Shown here: in pieces, positions 1 to 6,958 of the stretch
How the letters are laid out: each line of letters begins with the position of its first letter
How positions within the stretch are numbered: position 1 is the stretch's first letter
Source: CAMDMI01 sp044379485
GTDB lineage: Bacteria > Bacteroidota > Bacteroidia > Cytophagales > Flexibacteraceae
Direction: 5' to 3'
DNA: 15,221 bases
Assembly: GCA_044379485.1 (NCBI GenBank)
Contig: JBIPOE010000168.1
Span: 1 to 15,221 of the forward strand
The notes under the pieces: generated by a model
Database searches by the model: none
Seen by the model: the letters and a program-made list of their open reading frames with translations, nothing else
What the model was told of the DNA's origin: nothing
Made by a program: the position numbers and the translations under genes

Positions 1-299
1 CAGGCATCACAGACATAGCTGAAGCTGCCTCACGGCACGCGGAGAGGATGAATTCTTCATAAGGGTCTATTTCTGTACAAGGCGTTAAAGACTCGATTCG
101 CTTTATTTTCAGACTCTGAAAGTGTTAAGTTTGGTTGGTGCGCACTACCACTGTAAAAGACTTCAAAAAAAAAACGGTAAAAGACTTCAAAAAGACTTCA
201 AAAAAAAGTTAAAATGGGTTCTGCGCGGTGATGATCCTTTTGCGGTGTCTCTAACTTCTCTATTAAACGCTGGAAGCCCGCGCTGGCGGCACGCAGCGC
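1..299. other. Left-edge intergenic region with possible gene tail and A-rich repeats
   Basis: No complete gene is supported here. A plus-strand frame is open from base 3 to a TAA at 60-62 and could be the last 19 codons of a gene entering from the left. A minus-strand frame is also open from about base 120 to the left edge, so the direction of any edge gene is undecided. At 153-207 an A-rich stretch repeats the core GACTTCAAAAA three times, and the first two copies share GTAAAAGACTTCAAAAA at a 24-bp spacing (153-169 and 177-193). A minus-strand AATAAA lies at 104-109. A TATTAAA at 261-267 precedes the next gene. Reading frames through the A-rich repeats give only Lys/Gln-rich shadows. Confidence 0.4.
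261..267 (+). promoter_or_regulatory. TATTAAA promoter element
   Basis: TATTAAA ends 32 nt before the ATG at 300. It matches the TATTWAA pattern found before other genes in the window, but here the distance is long enough for a normal TATA-type start site. Confidence 0.45.
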
Positions 300-1406
300 A
301 TGGAGGTCATCGAGTCCATGCCCGAGCCCATGCCCGGCGCGCGATGCTTCTGCTGCTTCGAAGAGGGCGCCGCGATGCCCTGCGGCTGCCTCTGCCGCAC
401 GGCCTTCGCGTGCGCGGGCTGCATGTGGCAGCTCGTCGCGCCGGCGGATCTGGAGGGGCCCGAGGAGCGCGCCCCGAGCAAGCGCTGCAAGGTCTGCCTC
501 GAGTGCTACTCCGACGCCGCGGTGCTCGCCGGATGCAGGCACGCGCGCGCCGCGGCCGCGGCCTTGGGCGTTGCCACGGCGGACGCCCCGGCGGACGCCC
601 CGGCGGACGCCCCGGCGGACGCCCCGGCGGACGCCCCGGCGGACGCCCGCGCGCGGCGCGAGCTCGACGTGCATGTGATGGAGACCCTGCTCCTGATCCG
701 CGATCGCGACGCGGCCCTGGGGCTGGCGCGCGAGGTGTACGACGCGTACAAGGCGGCCCTGGGCCCGCAGCACCTGACCACGACTCACTTCGGGGCGCTG
801 TTCGCGCAAGTGCTGTTCCACTTTGGCGAAGAGAAGGCTGCAGTCCCGCTCTTCTCGAGTTGCGCGGCGGTGCAGGCGGGCATGGTCGGGACATGGGACC
901 TCAGCGCGGCGTCGGAACGCGACTGCAGGTGGATGTACAGGACCTACCGCACGCGCATGAGCTTGTTGACGGGCATGATCTGCCTTAACGGCAAGGACGC
1001 CGAGTACCAGACGCACCAGGTCGCAGATCACATCCAGGAGGAACTTCTCAAGCTGCTGATGAATCTCGGGCAGCTGCTCAGCGCTTGTCATCCGGACTAC
1101 GTGTGCCTCTCGTTAATCTTTGCGGACTTCGTGCACTTCCGCGTGCAACGTGAGCTCGCGGACGGGCCAGCGCGCACGCGCGCCCAGCACGCGCTGGTGC
1201 GGGTCGGGCGCGAGGCGGTCGAGTACGCGGTCGAGGCCGTGAGCTTGCTGCACGGGGCGGACTGCCCCATGCTCGAGCACCTGCTGTGCTTGCGCGCGGA
1301 GCTCGCGGCGCGGGGCTGTGCCTGCGAGGACGGCGCGGGCGCGGGGGCCGGCGGGCCTGCGGGCGCGGGGGCCGGAAGCCCAGCGGGCGCGGACGGCGCG
1401 CAGTAA
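300..1406 (+). CDS. RING-CH-like Cys-rich protein with TPR-like C-terminal region
   Basis: The protein is 368 aa, starts at ATG 300 and stops at TAA 1404-1406. The N-terminus is Cys-rich: C16-x2-C19, a PCGC pair C28/C30, C38-x2-C41 and C63-x2-C66. This spacing resembles RING-CH (MARCH/viral K3-type) zinc fingers, with Cys at the position where RING-CH normally has His. That suggests an E3 ubiquitin-ligase-like finger, but there is no membrane segment as in MARCH/K3 proteins. Residues 95-118 are six DAPA repeats from a 12-bp tandem repeat. The rest is helical; KAALGPQH near residue 151 and the helices after it recall kinesin-light-chain-type TPRs. The C-terminus is a Gly/Ala tail. An AATAAA follows 25 nt after the stop. 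The role is inferred; the zinc-binding layout is seen directly. Confidence 0.75.
   Translation: MEVIESMPEPMPGARCFCCFEEGAAMPCGCLCRTAFACAGCMWQLVAPADLEGPEERAPSKRCKVCLECYSDAAVLAGCRHARAAAAALGVATADAPADAPADAPADAPADAPADARARRELDVHVMETLLLIRDRDAALGLAREVYDAYKAALGPQHLTTTHFGALFAQVLFHFGEEKAAVPLFSSCAAVQAGMVGTWDLSAASERDCRWMYRTYRTRMSLLTGMICLNGKDAEYQTHQVADHIQEELLKLLMNLGQLLSACHPDYVCLSLIFADFVHFRVQRELADGPARTRAQHALVRVGREAVEYAVEAVSLLHGADCPMLEHLLCLRAELAARGCACEDGAGAGAGGPAGAGAGSPAGADGAQ
582..653 (+). repeat. 12-bp tandem repeat, six copies, coding DAPA
   Basis: The unit GACGCCCCGGCG occurs in tandem inside the 300-1406 gene. The last copy diverges to encode DARA. Because the unit is 12 bp, copy number can change without a frameshift. 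It forms a linker between the Cys-rich and helical parts. Confidence 0.9.
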
Positions 1407-1431
1407 TGTTGTCACGGAAAGCAAGGCCGGG

Positions 1432-1437
1432 AATAAA
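1432..1437 (+). terminator. AATAAA polyadenylation signal
   Basis: AATAAA lies 25 nt after the stop of the 300-1406 gene, as expected for eukaryotic-type 3' end formation. Confidence 0.55.
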
Positions 1438-1461
1438 CAAAGAAACTATGTCTGTATGAAC

Positions 1462-1467
1462 TTTATT
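1462..1467 (-). terminator. AATAAA polyadenylation signal
   Basis: AATAAA on the minus strand lies 76 nt downstream of the U-box gene stop. Together with 1432-1437 it suggests that the two convergent transcripts overlap tail to tail. Confidence 0.45.
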
Positions 1468-1483
1468 ACTTGAACGAACGCAT

Positions 1484-1517
1484 GCGCGCGGCGCGCGTGT
1501 GCGCGCGGCGCGCGTGT
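1484..1517. repeat. 17-bp tandem duplication between convergent genes
   Basis: GCGCGCGGCGCGCGTGT occurs twice in direct tandem between the convergent genes ending at 1406 and 1544. It is alternating purine/pyrimidine and self-complementary in part. No function is evident. Confidence 0.8.
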
Positions 1518-1543
1518 GCGAAGGGTTTAGGGTGGCGCGAGCG

Positions 1544-2635
1544 TTAACGGGAGACTTGTTTGACTCTCATTTTGATGAGATTTTTTTCGATTTCTTCGCT
1601 CATGAGAGATTTGACGAAGATGGCAGGGGGCAACGCTGTTGATGTGAAGTATTCTGGTGTGGACGGGGACTTCCATTGTCCCTCCAAGTTCGTGTGCTGG
1701 TGACTATACAGCTGCCTTCTGATCCATTCTTCGATCTCATTCCTCTCGTACACATACCCGTCAGGTCCAGCTACAGGTTCTATGAATACTCCCGATGAGA
1801 TCGGGCAGCAGAATTTGTAACGGCGCTCGAGCTCTGTCTTTACTTCCCCAAGATGTACCGTGTCGCTGATTTTTCCGAAAGCATACGTCACATCGCCCAG
1901 CAATTCACGAAGCTCGTCTTCGGGTAGATTGAGGTTCTGTCCCTTGAGCTTCGCGATCTCTTGTTTTAATTCCTCATTCTGAGCGCGCGACTCCCTGGCC
2001 CTTACTTGGACAAAATCAAGATCAAATTTCAATCCTGCAACCGCGGTCTCTAGATCGCGCTTTTGTTTCTTCAACGACTCGATTCGTTTCAGATAGGGCT
2101 CGATCACCCTCTTATCGTCGAGTACCTGAACCGGTTGGCACTCGCGCAGCGGCAAGGACACGGCGCTCTCGCCCGCGGCCCTGCTGTCGATAGAGCTCGC
2201 GCCCGCGCTCTCGTCATCTTCCAGTTTCCTCTTCTTTTGCTCCTTGCGCTTATTTTCGTTGTCCACGGTCGTTTGCGCGTCGAGGAGAAGACGTGGATAA
2301 TGCTGGTGTAAAACAGAGATATCCTGGGCGATGAAGGACTTGAACTTTTCCCCGCCGTAAATTTGTATATAGTCAAGTGTCAACGTTTCAGCTTCCCTCT
2401 TCACGAGTTCCCATACCTGCGCAATTCTCGTTTCTTCATCTTCCTCAGCATCATCATCATCATCGTTACTGTAGTCGCCCGCGAGACGCCGGAATAACCG
2501 TGCATGTTCCTTCTCCTTTGCTTCCTTGTCCTTTGCTTCCTGTATCTCTAGGATATACTGCTGGCCCCGCCATAAGAGCCATTTGGCGAAGGCCTTTTTC
2601 TGTGCTTCTGTCATTTCTTCTATGATTTGAGACAT
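1544..2635 (-). CDS. Coiled-coil U-box protein, putative E3 ubiquitin ligase
   Basis: The protein is 363 aa. ATG 2635 (MSQIIEEM) is chosen because TATATAAG lies 21 nt upstream; the longer open frame is only the antisense of TBP. Order of parts: helical N-terminus; acidic run at 57-68; basic KRKEQKKRK near 129-137 that could be a nuclear signal; predicted coiled coil at about 178-232; C-terminal U-box at about 273-350. U-box marks are YKFCCPISSGVFIEPV, DGYVYERNEIEEW, then SPST and a following helix. U-boxes adopt a RING-like fold without zinc and recruit E2 enzymes, so ubiquitin transfer is the expected activity. The target is unknown, perhaps bound through the coiled coil. Composition is more AT-rich than the flanking genes. 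The U-box call is strong; the biological role is inferred. Confidence 0.88.
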   Translation of the reverse strand: MSQIIEEMTEAQKKAFAKWLLWRGQQYILEIQEAKDKEAKEKEHARLFRRLAGDYSNDDDDDAEEDEETRIAQVWELVKREAETLTLDYIQIYGGEKFKSFIAQDISVLHQHYPRLLLDAQTTVDNENKRKEQKKRKLEDDESAGASSIDSRAAGESAVSLPLRECQPVQVLDDKRVIEPYLKRIESLKKQKRDLETAVAGLKFDLDFVQVRARESRAQNEELKQEIAKLKGQNLNLPEDELRELLGDVTYAFGKISDTVHLGEVKTELERRYKFCCPISSGVFIEPVAGPDGYVYERNEIEEWIRRQLYSHQHTNLEGQWKSPSTPEYFTSTALPPAIFVKSLMSEEIEKNLIKMRVKQVSR

Positions 2636-2656
2636 GTGTAATCTAATAAAGCATTT

Positions 2657-2664
2657 CTTATATA
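2657..2664 (-). promoter_or_regulatory. TATATAAG promoter element of the U-box gene
   Basis: On the minus strand TATATAAG ends 21 nt before ATG 2635. The same octamer precedes the gene starting at 11131 at 22 nt. This is a canonical TATA box sequence, unlike the TATTWAA elements elsewhere. Confidence 0.65.
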
Positions 2665-2721
2665 CATGGTTTGTTTTTTTTGTCCTGTGCAACACAGGTG
2701 CTCGTGCTCGTGCTACCGGCG

Positions 2722-3618
2722 TCACTCTGTCTTTATTTTTTTGCGCACCGCCCCCGCCCCCGCCGCCGTAACCACCGCTCCCGCCGCCGTAACCACCGCC
2801 CCCGCCGCCGTAACCACCGCCCCCGCCGCCGTAACCACCGCTCCCGCCGCCCCTGTCTCCGCGCCCGCGTCCGCTTCCGCGCCCGCGTCCGCAGGGGGCC
2901 CCACGGGGCCCATGCTCGCCTCGGGCTCGCGCGGCCCCGCGCGGCGGTACTCCTTGACGAGCGGGTAGAGCTTGCGCCAGCCGCCGTACACGGCGCTCAT
3001 GGTGCGGGCGCCGGTGAGCACGACGCGCCCCGAGAAGAAGAGCAGGACCACGATCTCGACGTGCGCGGGGCGGTAGATGAGGCCGGGGAACATGTTGGGC
3101 TGGTAGGTGCAGTGCACGTTGAAGTCGCGGTAGAAGGCGTTGAGGTCGAGGCGCTCGTGCGGCTCGAGCTTGAGGTCGGCGTTGCCGACGATGTTCTGGA
3201 TCGCGACGTCGCAGAGCTCGAACTGCACGCCGGGGAGGAAGGTGCGCAGGGTGTAGAGACAGTTCATGGACGCGAGCAGGACCTCGATGAAGCTCTTGCA
3301 GCCGGTGAGCACCATCTTGCCCGAGGTGAAGAGCAGCGTCGTGCACTGCGGGGAGCCGAGGCGGATGGTGATGGCCGCGAACTTCTGCTTCTCGTAGACC
3401 GAGTTTGGCAGGAATCTACAGATGGTCTCGAGGTTGAGTCGGCTCGAGCTCTTGAGCTGGCACGTCCCGACGAGGTTGTGCACCTGCGCGAAGGCGGCGG
3501 GCTCCGAGGAGCGCATCGCCTCGTCGACGTACTCGAGCTCGATGAAGACGTTCTCGTGCACCTGGCGGCGCGTGAGCCGCTTCTTGCGCGCGGCACTTCC
3601 AAAATCTTTCCAGCGCAT
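2722..3618 (-). CDS. TBP: TATA-binding protein (TBP)
   Basis: The protein is 298 aa, starting at ATG 3618. Residues about 45-228 hold the two TBP direct repeats. Repeat 1 contains KFAAITIR and LLFTSGKMVLTG; repeat 2 contains MFPGLIYRP and LLFFSGRVVLTG. The four Phe residues that kink TATA DNA in cellular TBP are present at F80, F97, F177 and F194, so DNA binding is likely kept. N-terminal residues 1-44 are basic and charged. After the core comes a tail with four 7-residue AVVTAAG repeats (about 257-284) ending in KKIKTE. An AATAAA lies inside the last codons. The gene is divergent from the membrane-protein gene at 3826, across a 13-bp repeat array. TBP nucleates transcription initiation; a viral copy would direct RNA polymerase to viral promoters. 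The start is less sure than the family, because no TATA-like element precedes it and the frame stays open upstream. Confidence 0.93.
   Translation of the reverse strand: MRWKDFGSAARKKRLTRRQVHENVFIELEYVDEAMRSSEPAAFAQVHNLVGTCQLKSSSRLNLETICRFLPNSVYEKQKFAAITIRLGSPQCTTLLFTSGKMVLTGCKSFIEVLLASMNCLYTLRTFLPGVQFELCDVAIQNIVGNADLKLEPHERLDLNAFYRDFNVHCTYQPNMFPGLIYRPAHVEIVVLLFFSGRVVLTGARTMSAVYGGWRKLYPLVKEYRRAGPREPEASMGPVGPPADAGAEADAGAETGAAGAVVTAAGAVVTAAGAVVTAAGAVVTAAGAGAVRKKIKTE
2732..2737 (-). terminator. AATAAA signal inside the TBP 3' coding end
   Basis: Minus-strand AATAAA overlaps the last Lys-rich codons of TBP, 7 nt before the stop codon. This implies a very short 3' untranslated region. Confidence 0.5.
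2768..2851 (-). repeat. 21-bp tandem repeat, four copies, coding AVVTAAG
   Basis: GTAACCACCG recurs at 2768, 2789, 2810 and 2831, a strict 21-bp period, with only C/T changes between copies. It encodes the repeated hydrophobic/Thr tail of TBP, outside the DNA-binding core. Confidence 0.9.
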
Positions 3619-3659
3619 GGGTGCCGCGCCCGCCGGCCGCGCGGCTCGGGCGCGATGTT

Positions 3660-3776
3660 GCGCGAAAATTTTGCGCGAACATTTTGCGCGAACATTTCGC
3701 GCGAACATTTTGCGCGAACATTTCGCGCGAACATTTCGCGCGAACATTTCGCGCGAACATTTCGCACGAACATTTT
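3660..3776. repeat. 13-bp tandem array, nine units, in the TBP/membrane-gene divergent interval
   Basis: The unit is GCGCGAACATTTY. The units start at 3660, 3673, 3686, 3699, 3712, 3725, 3738, 3751 and 3764. The first has AAA in place of AAC; the last has GCAC in place of GCGC. The array lies wholly between ATG 3618 (minus) and ATG 3826 (plus). Thirteen is not a multiple of three, and the array is open in several frames, so it generates long spurious ORFs. Thirteen bp is slightly more than one helical turn. It is likely a regulatory or replication-linked binding array; function is inferred. Confidence 0.92.
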
Positions 3777-3806
3777 GCTGCGCGGGCGCTCTGGCGCGCG
3801 CGGGCG

Positions 3807-3814
3807 TATTTAAG
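3807..3814 (+). promoter_or_regulatory. TATTTAAG promoter element
   Basis: TATTTAAG ends 11 nt before ATG 3826. It is an isolated AT-rich island in a GC-rich stretch. The spacing is too short for a classic TATA box with a start site 25-30 nt downstream. Confidence 0.7.
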
Positions 3815-3825
3815 CGGGCGTCAAC

Positions 3826-4884
3826 ATGTTCGACACGCTCTTCGCGCTCGCGGGCGCGGCGTGCCTCGCGTGCTTCGCGGTGCTCGTGGGCGGGGCATGC
3901 CCGGGGCGGCTGGCAGAGCCGCGCGACGCGGAGCTGCTCTTCCTGAGCGAGTACATCACGATCTGCCTGCAGAGCGACGTCTTCCAGACGGTGCCCTGGG
4001 TGCTGGCGTACGCGGTGGCGGCCTCGATGCTCTGCGTGCTCGTGAGCTGGGAGACCGGGGCGCGCGTGCAGGCGTACTCGCTGGCGATGCACATGCTGGT
4101 CTTCCACTTCTGCCTCAACGTGGCGTGCGTCGTCGAGTTCCGCACAGACGGCACGGCGCCCGCGCGCAACAGCGTGCTGCTGCCGCGGATCTACAGCGAC
4201 GAGGCCTTCGCGCACAAGCTCGCCGCGCTGCAGGCTATCCTGGACTTCGCGTGCGTGCACCTCATCATCGCGGCGCACGCGCGCAGCCCCGCGGCGCACA
4301 GCCCCGCCGCGCGCGGCGGGCTCTCCGCGCTGCAGCTCGCGTGCTACCGCGCGGCCGAGGTCTTCTACGCCTGCGCAACGTCGCTCTTCCTCGCGTGCTG
4401 GGTCCTGCAGAGCCTGCTCGCGGCCGCCGTCTTCGAGTGGCTGCTCGTCGCGTGCGCGCTGCTGATGCAGTGGTACGGGGAGCACCGCAGCGCGCGCGGC
4501 GCGCGGGGCGTGGACGGCGTGGACGGCGAGGACGCGGCGGAGAACTCCGCCGACGCCGACAAAGCCGACGCCGCGGGCGCCGAGCGCTTGCTCGCAGGGG
4601 CCCCGGCCGGGACTGCAGGGGCCCCGGCCGGGCCCCAGCCCCTCGTCGGCCTCTTCCGCGAGCGCCACTTCGCGGGGCTGCTCGGCGCCTACGTGCTCTT
4701 CAACGTGCTCTCGGTCGTCGTCTTCACCGAGCCGCGCTGGGACGCCGCGCCCGCAGGGGAGCCCGCCGCGCTCTCGAGCGGGCCCGAGTTCTGGGTGCTC
4801 GTCACGCTCGCCGCCGCCGGCGTCGCCGCCTCGGCCGCGGCCGGGCGCGCCGCCGACGCGCGCCGCGCGCTCTTGGCGTATTAA
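3826..4884 (+). CDS. Multi-pass membrane protein, about eight helices
   Basis: The protein is 352 aa, starting at ATG 3826 just after TATTTAAG. By eye, hydrophobic helices lie near residues 4-22, 57-76, 84-104, 132-150, 177-196, 200-216, 282-301 and 322-340. A hydrophilic, acidic loop at 217-280 carries short repeats (VDGVDG, and GAPAG twice). No signal peptide distinct from helix 1 is visible, and I recognise no family. The next gene encodes a type I membrane protein, with its ATG only 13 nt after this stop, so the two are probably expressed together and may form an envelope pair. The helix count recalls herpesvirus glycoprotein M, but I see no diagnostic residues, so that is only an analogy. 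Very GC-rich. Confidence 0.85.
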   Translation: MFDTLFALAGAACLACFAVLVGGACPGRLAEPRDAELLFLSEYITICLQSDVFQTVPWVLAYAVAASMLCVLVSWETGARVQAYSLAMHMLVFHFCLNVACVVEFRTDGTAPARNSVLLPRIYSDEAFAHKLAALQAILDFACVHLIIAAHARSPAAHSPAARGGLSALQLACYRAAEVFYACATSLFLACWVLQSLLAAAVFEWLLVACALLMQWYGEHRSARGARGVDGVDGEDAAENSADADKADAAGAERLLAGAPAGTAGAPAGPQPLVGLFRERHFAGLLGAYVLFNVLSVVVFTEPRWDAAPAGEPAALSSGPEFWVLVTLAAAGVAASAAAGRAADARRALLAY

Positions 4885-4885
4885 G
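4879..4885 (+). promoter_or_regulatory. TATTAAG element overlapping the upstream stop codon
   Basis: TATTAAG contains the last Tyr codon and TAA stop (4882-4884) of the upstream membrane-protein gene and ends 12 nt before ATG 4898. The position fits the short-spacing promoter class. Confidence 0.5.
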
Positions 4886-4897
4886 CGCGCGCGCGGC

Positions 4898-5722
4898 ATG
4901 GCGCCACGCGCGCGCGGGAGGTTCGCCGCGCGCGGCAGGTTCGCCGCGCTCGCCGCGCTCGCGCTCGCCGCGCTCGCGCTCGCCGCGCTCGCCGCGCCGG
5001 CGGCCGCGCAGTCCGCACAGTCCGCAGGGGCCCCTCTGGGGACCCAGCCCGCGCTCGTCTGGAACGTCTCCTGCTGCCGCGCCTTCGAGGCGCTCGCGGC
5101 CATGACCGTCGAGCGCAGCGGCTCGAGCCTCCCGGCCGACGCCTGCCGCGCGGGCGGCCGCCGGTGCATGGACCTCAAGCTCATCCGCGAGTTCGTCGAG
5201 CAGTCGCGCGCGCTCCTGGGCCGCGACCGCGTGCAGACCGAGGACGCTGCGCTGCGCATCACGCTCCCCGCCGACGCCGAGTCCGCCCTCGAGCTCCTCG
5301 CGTGGGCCTTCCTGGGACGCGTGGTCGCCCTCCCCTCGCCGAGCGCGGCGGGACAGCAGAAGGTGCTGCTAGAGTACGACATACACCGCAACAGCATGCA
5401 CGTCAAGCGCGACTCCTGCGAGTTCGACAAGGGCCTGCACAGCGCCATGGTGCTCGCTTCCGTCGCGCTCCTAGTCTTCTTCATCTCCATGACCGTGGTC
5501 GAGCGCGCGAGCGCCCGCGCACAGCTCGCGCCGCCAGCTCCACCCGCGCAAGTGCAGGCGTCTGCGCCGGGTCTCAAGGCGTCCGCGTCGGGTCTCCCGG
5601 CGCCGGGTGTGTCTGTAGAAGGGAAGACCACGCTGCAAGTCAACTCACTGGGCCCAATCTTCGGCCCCATTCCGACGAAAGCCCGCCCCAGGCTCCCGTG
5701 GAGCATCGATGGACATTGCTAA
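4898..5722 (+). CDS. Type I membrane glycoprotein-like protein
   Basis: The protein is 274 aa, starting at ATG 4898. An Arg-rich n-region is followed by a long Leu/Ala core (about 15-34) and PAAA-QS, a plausible signal-peptidase site after residue 37. The outer domain (38-181) has Cys 59, 60, 83, 90 and 174, able to form disulfides, and one N-glycosylation sequon at N56. A single transmembrane helix at about 182-201 is followed by a roughly 70-residue Pro/Ala/Ser-rich inner tail ending in Cys. This layout fits a virion envelope or host-membrane protein. No family is recognised. The signal core is built from near-identical 18-bp DNA repeats. The gene directly follows the multi-pass protein; no AATAAA is seen after its stop. 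Confidence 0.82.
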   Translation: MAPRARGRFAARGRFAALAALALAALALAALAAPAAAQSAQSAGAPLGTQPALVWNVSCCRAFEALAAMTVERSGSSLPADACRAGGRRCMDLKLIREFVEQSRALLGRDRVQTEDAALRITLPADAESALELLAWAFLGRVVALPSPSAAGQQKVLLEYDIHRNSMHVKRDSCEFDKGLHSAMVLASVALLVFFISMTVVERASARAQLAPPAPPAQVQASAPGLKASASGLPAPGVSVEGKTTLQVNSLGPIFGPIPTKARPRLPWSIDGHC

Positions 5723-5807
5723 CAATTCAACCATTCTTATATGGTCCTAAGTGCTCGCAACAAGACTTGCAAAATGTGATGTATTACAAAACAAAAGTAC
5801 AGTGAGC

Positions 5808-5813
5808 TTTATT
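5808..5813 (-). terminator. AATAAA signal overlapping a stop codon
   Basis: Minus-strand GAATAAAG includes the TAA stop (5809-5811) of the 5809-6882 gene, so the stop codon and polyadenylation signal share bases. Confidence 0.6.
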
Positions 5814-6882
5814 CATCTTCGAATGTATCTTCCCACACTTGCGGTGTTTTGTTACCATCCTCTTTGCGCCGCGGCCCGATAAAGGGTCTGTTCACTAGAC
5901 TAGTTAACGTGGAGTGCTGCATACATTGTCTATTGTTCGGAACTTTGTAAGCTTCATGCTGTTTTTTCCATTCTTCCATAGTAGGCAAAGATTTGTATTT
6001 CGTCTTCTCCGAGATTTTTACACTGTCGAAATGCAAATGAGATCTATCCATGAGACATATTTCATCGTGGAAGCTGTTGCCTTCCATTTGATGGTATATC
6101 CAACCATGTAATTCAATTCCATAATTTGTTTTGACGTACGGGATCACATAGGTTTTGAAGAATAAAATCAGATCCGGGTCATAACTATCTGAGGATTTTC
6201 TACGCACTGTGATAGAATGGCCTACATTGTCGGCAACTTCTTTGACAAGAGTTTCGGTCAAAACATATTGTTCATTTTTTTTCTCTTCATCTTTTAATGT
6301 TTCTGTTATACTCCATATAAATCTGACATTTTCAATCTTACTTATATCCAATAGAATCAATTTGGCGGTTGTTGTGTATTTGACTCGACTGCCTTTGAGG
6401 CCAGGGACATAGCATAGAGCATACAGATATTCCTGCGGATTTGTCAGTTGTTTTTCACCCTCTAAGTCGGGCATTGTTGCATATATTATCCGCGAGCGAT
6501 CTATCTTATCTCCGTACATATCAGCAACGTGCTTCGGACCCACAAAATAAACTCCCTGATTTCTTTTATCGTAATAATTTTCGTAGTAATCATCAGCCAT
6601 TTCAATTGGTGATTTGTTTTTGTCAAAATCATACAACGCACCCTGGTACAAGCTTGAGCCTTTCGGCACTGTAGTGACGAACCAGTGGTTTTCAGTGTCC
6701 CCTGAAGGGGTTTTCAGATCGAATTTTTCATATTTCAAGTCAAGTTCATCAAATACTGAAGTGGTCAATGATGTTAAATGTTTGCCCGCGCAACATGTTC
6801 CATTTGTTTGTATTTTCACCAGATACTTATTTGGCACTTGTCTCACTTCCGCTTCTAATCGTACGGGATGTATCTTGTGCAT
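5809..6882 (-). CDS. AT-rich unknown protein, possibly ADP-ribosyltransferase-like
   Basis: The protein is 357 aa, starting at ATG 6882 with TATAAAA 13 nt upstream. I do not firmly recognise the family. Residues 75-124 read GSSLYQGALY, then QGVYFVGPKHVADMYG, followed at about 171-188 by TTAKLILLDISKIENVRF. This order of a Y-x-G strand, a VYF strand followed by A-x-x-Y, then a hydrophobic strand resembles ADP-ribosyltransferase folds, but no clear H-Y-E or R-S-E triad can be assigned. A second conserved-looking block, HGWIYHQMEGNSFHDEICLMD (about 259-279), lies in the C-terminal half. No signal peptide or membrane segment is seen. Codon use is AT-rich, in sharp contrast with the neighbours, suggesting a separate origin. 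It is certainly a real gene; the function is tentative. Confidence 0.85.
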   Translation of the reverse strand: MHKIHPVRLEAEVRQVPNKYLVKIQTNGTCCAGKHLTSLTTSVFDELDLKYEKFDLKTPSGDTENHWFVTTVPKGSSLYQGALYDFDKNKSPIEMADDYYENYYDKRNQGVYFVGPKHVADMYGDKIDRSRIIYATMPDLEGEKQLTNPQEYLYALCYVPGLKGSRVKYTTTAKLILLDISKIENVRFIWSITETLKDEEKKNEQYVLTETLVKEVADNVGHSITVRRKSSDSYDPDLILFFKTYVIPYVKTNYGIELHGWIYHQMEGNSFHDEICLMDRSHLHFDSVKISEKTKYKSLPTMEEWKKQHEAYKVPNNRQCMQHSTLTSLVNRPFIGPRRKEDGNKTPQVWEDTFEDE

Positions 6883-6895
6883 TCAATTTTGGTTG

Positions 6896-6902
6896 TTTTA
6901 TA
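6896..6902 (-). promoter_or_regulatory. TATAAAA promoter element
   Basis: On the minus strand TATAAAA ends 13 nt before ATG 6882, in the short AT-rich interval shared with the divergent small gene at 6959. Confidence 0.5.
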
Positions 6903-6958
6903 AAGAATTTTATCAAAACCCTGATCCGTAAACTTTACGAACAATTGATGCAACTAAT

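Noticed and set aside
1544..3346. 600-aa minus-strand ORF as one protein
   Set aside because: The N-terminal half is an out-of-frame shadow of TBP. TATATAAG upstream of ATG 2635 marks the true start of the U-box gene.
3660..3776. CRISPR-like array
   Set aside because: Units are directly adjacent without unique spacers; it is a simple tandem repeat.
3621..5105. 494-aa plus-strand ORF
   Set aside because: Arg/Ala-rich shadow starting in the repeat array and overlapping the well-supported membrane-protein frame.
2722..5706. 994-aa minus-strand ORF
   Set aside because: Only the 3' part (TBP, from ATG 3618) has real protein character. The rest runs antisense through the 13-bp array and the two membrane-protein genes; lack of stops reflects high GC.
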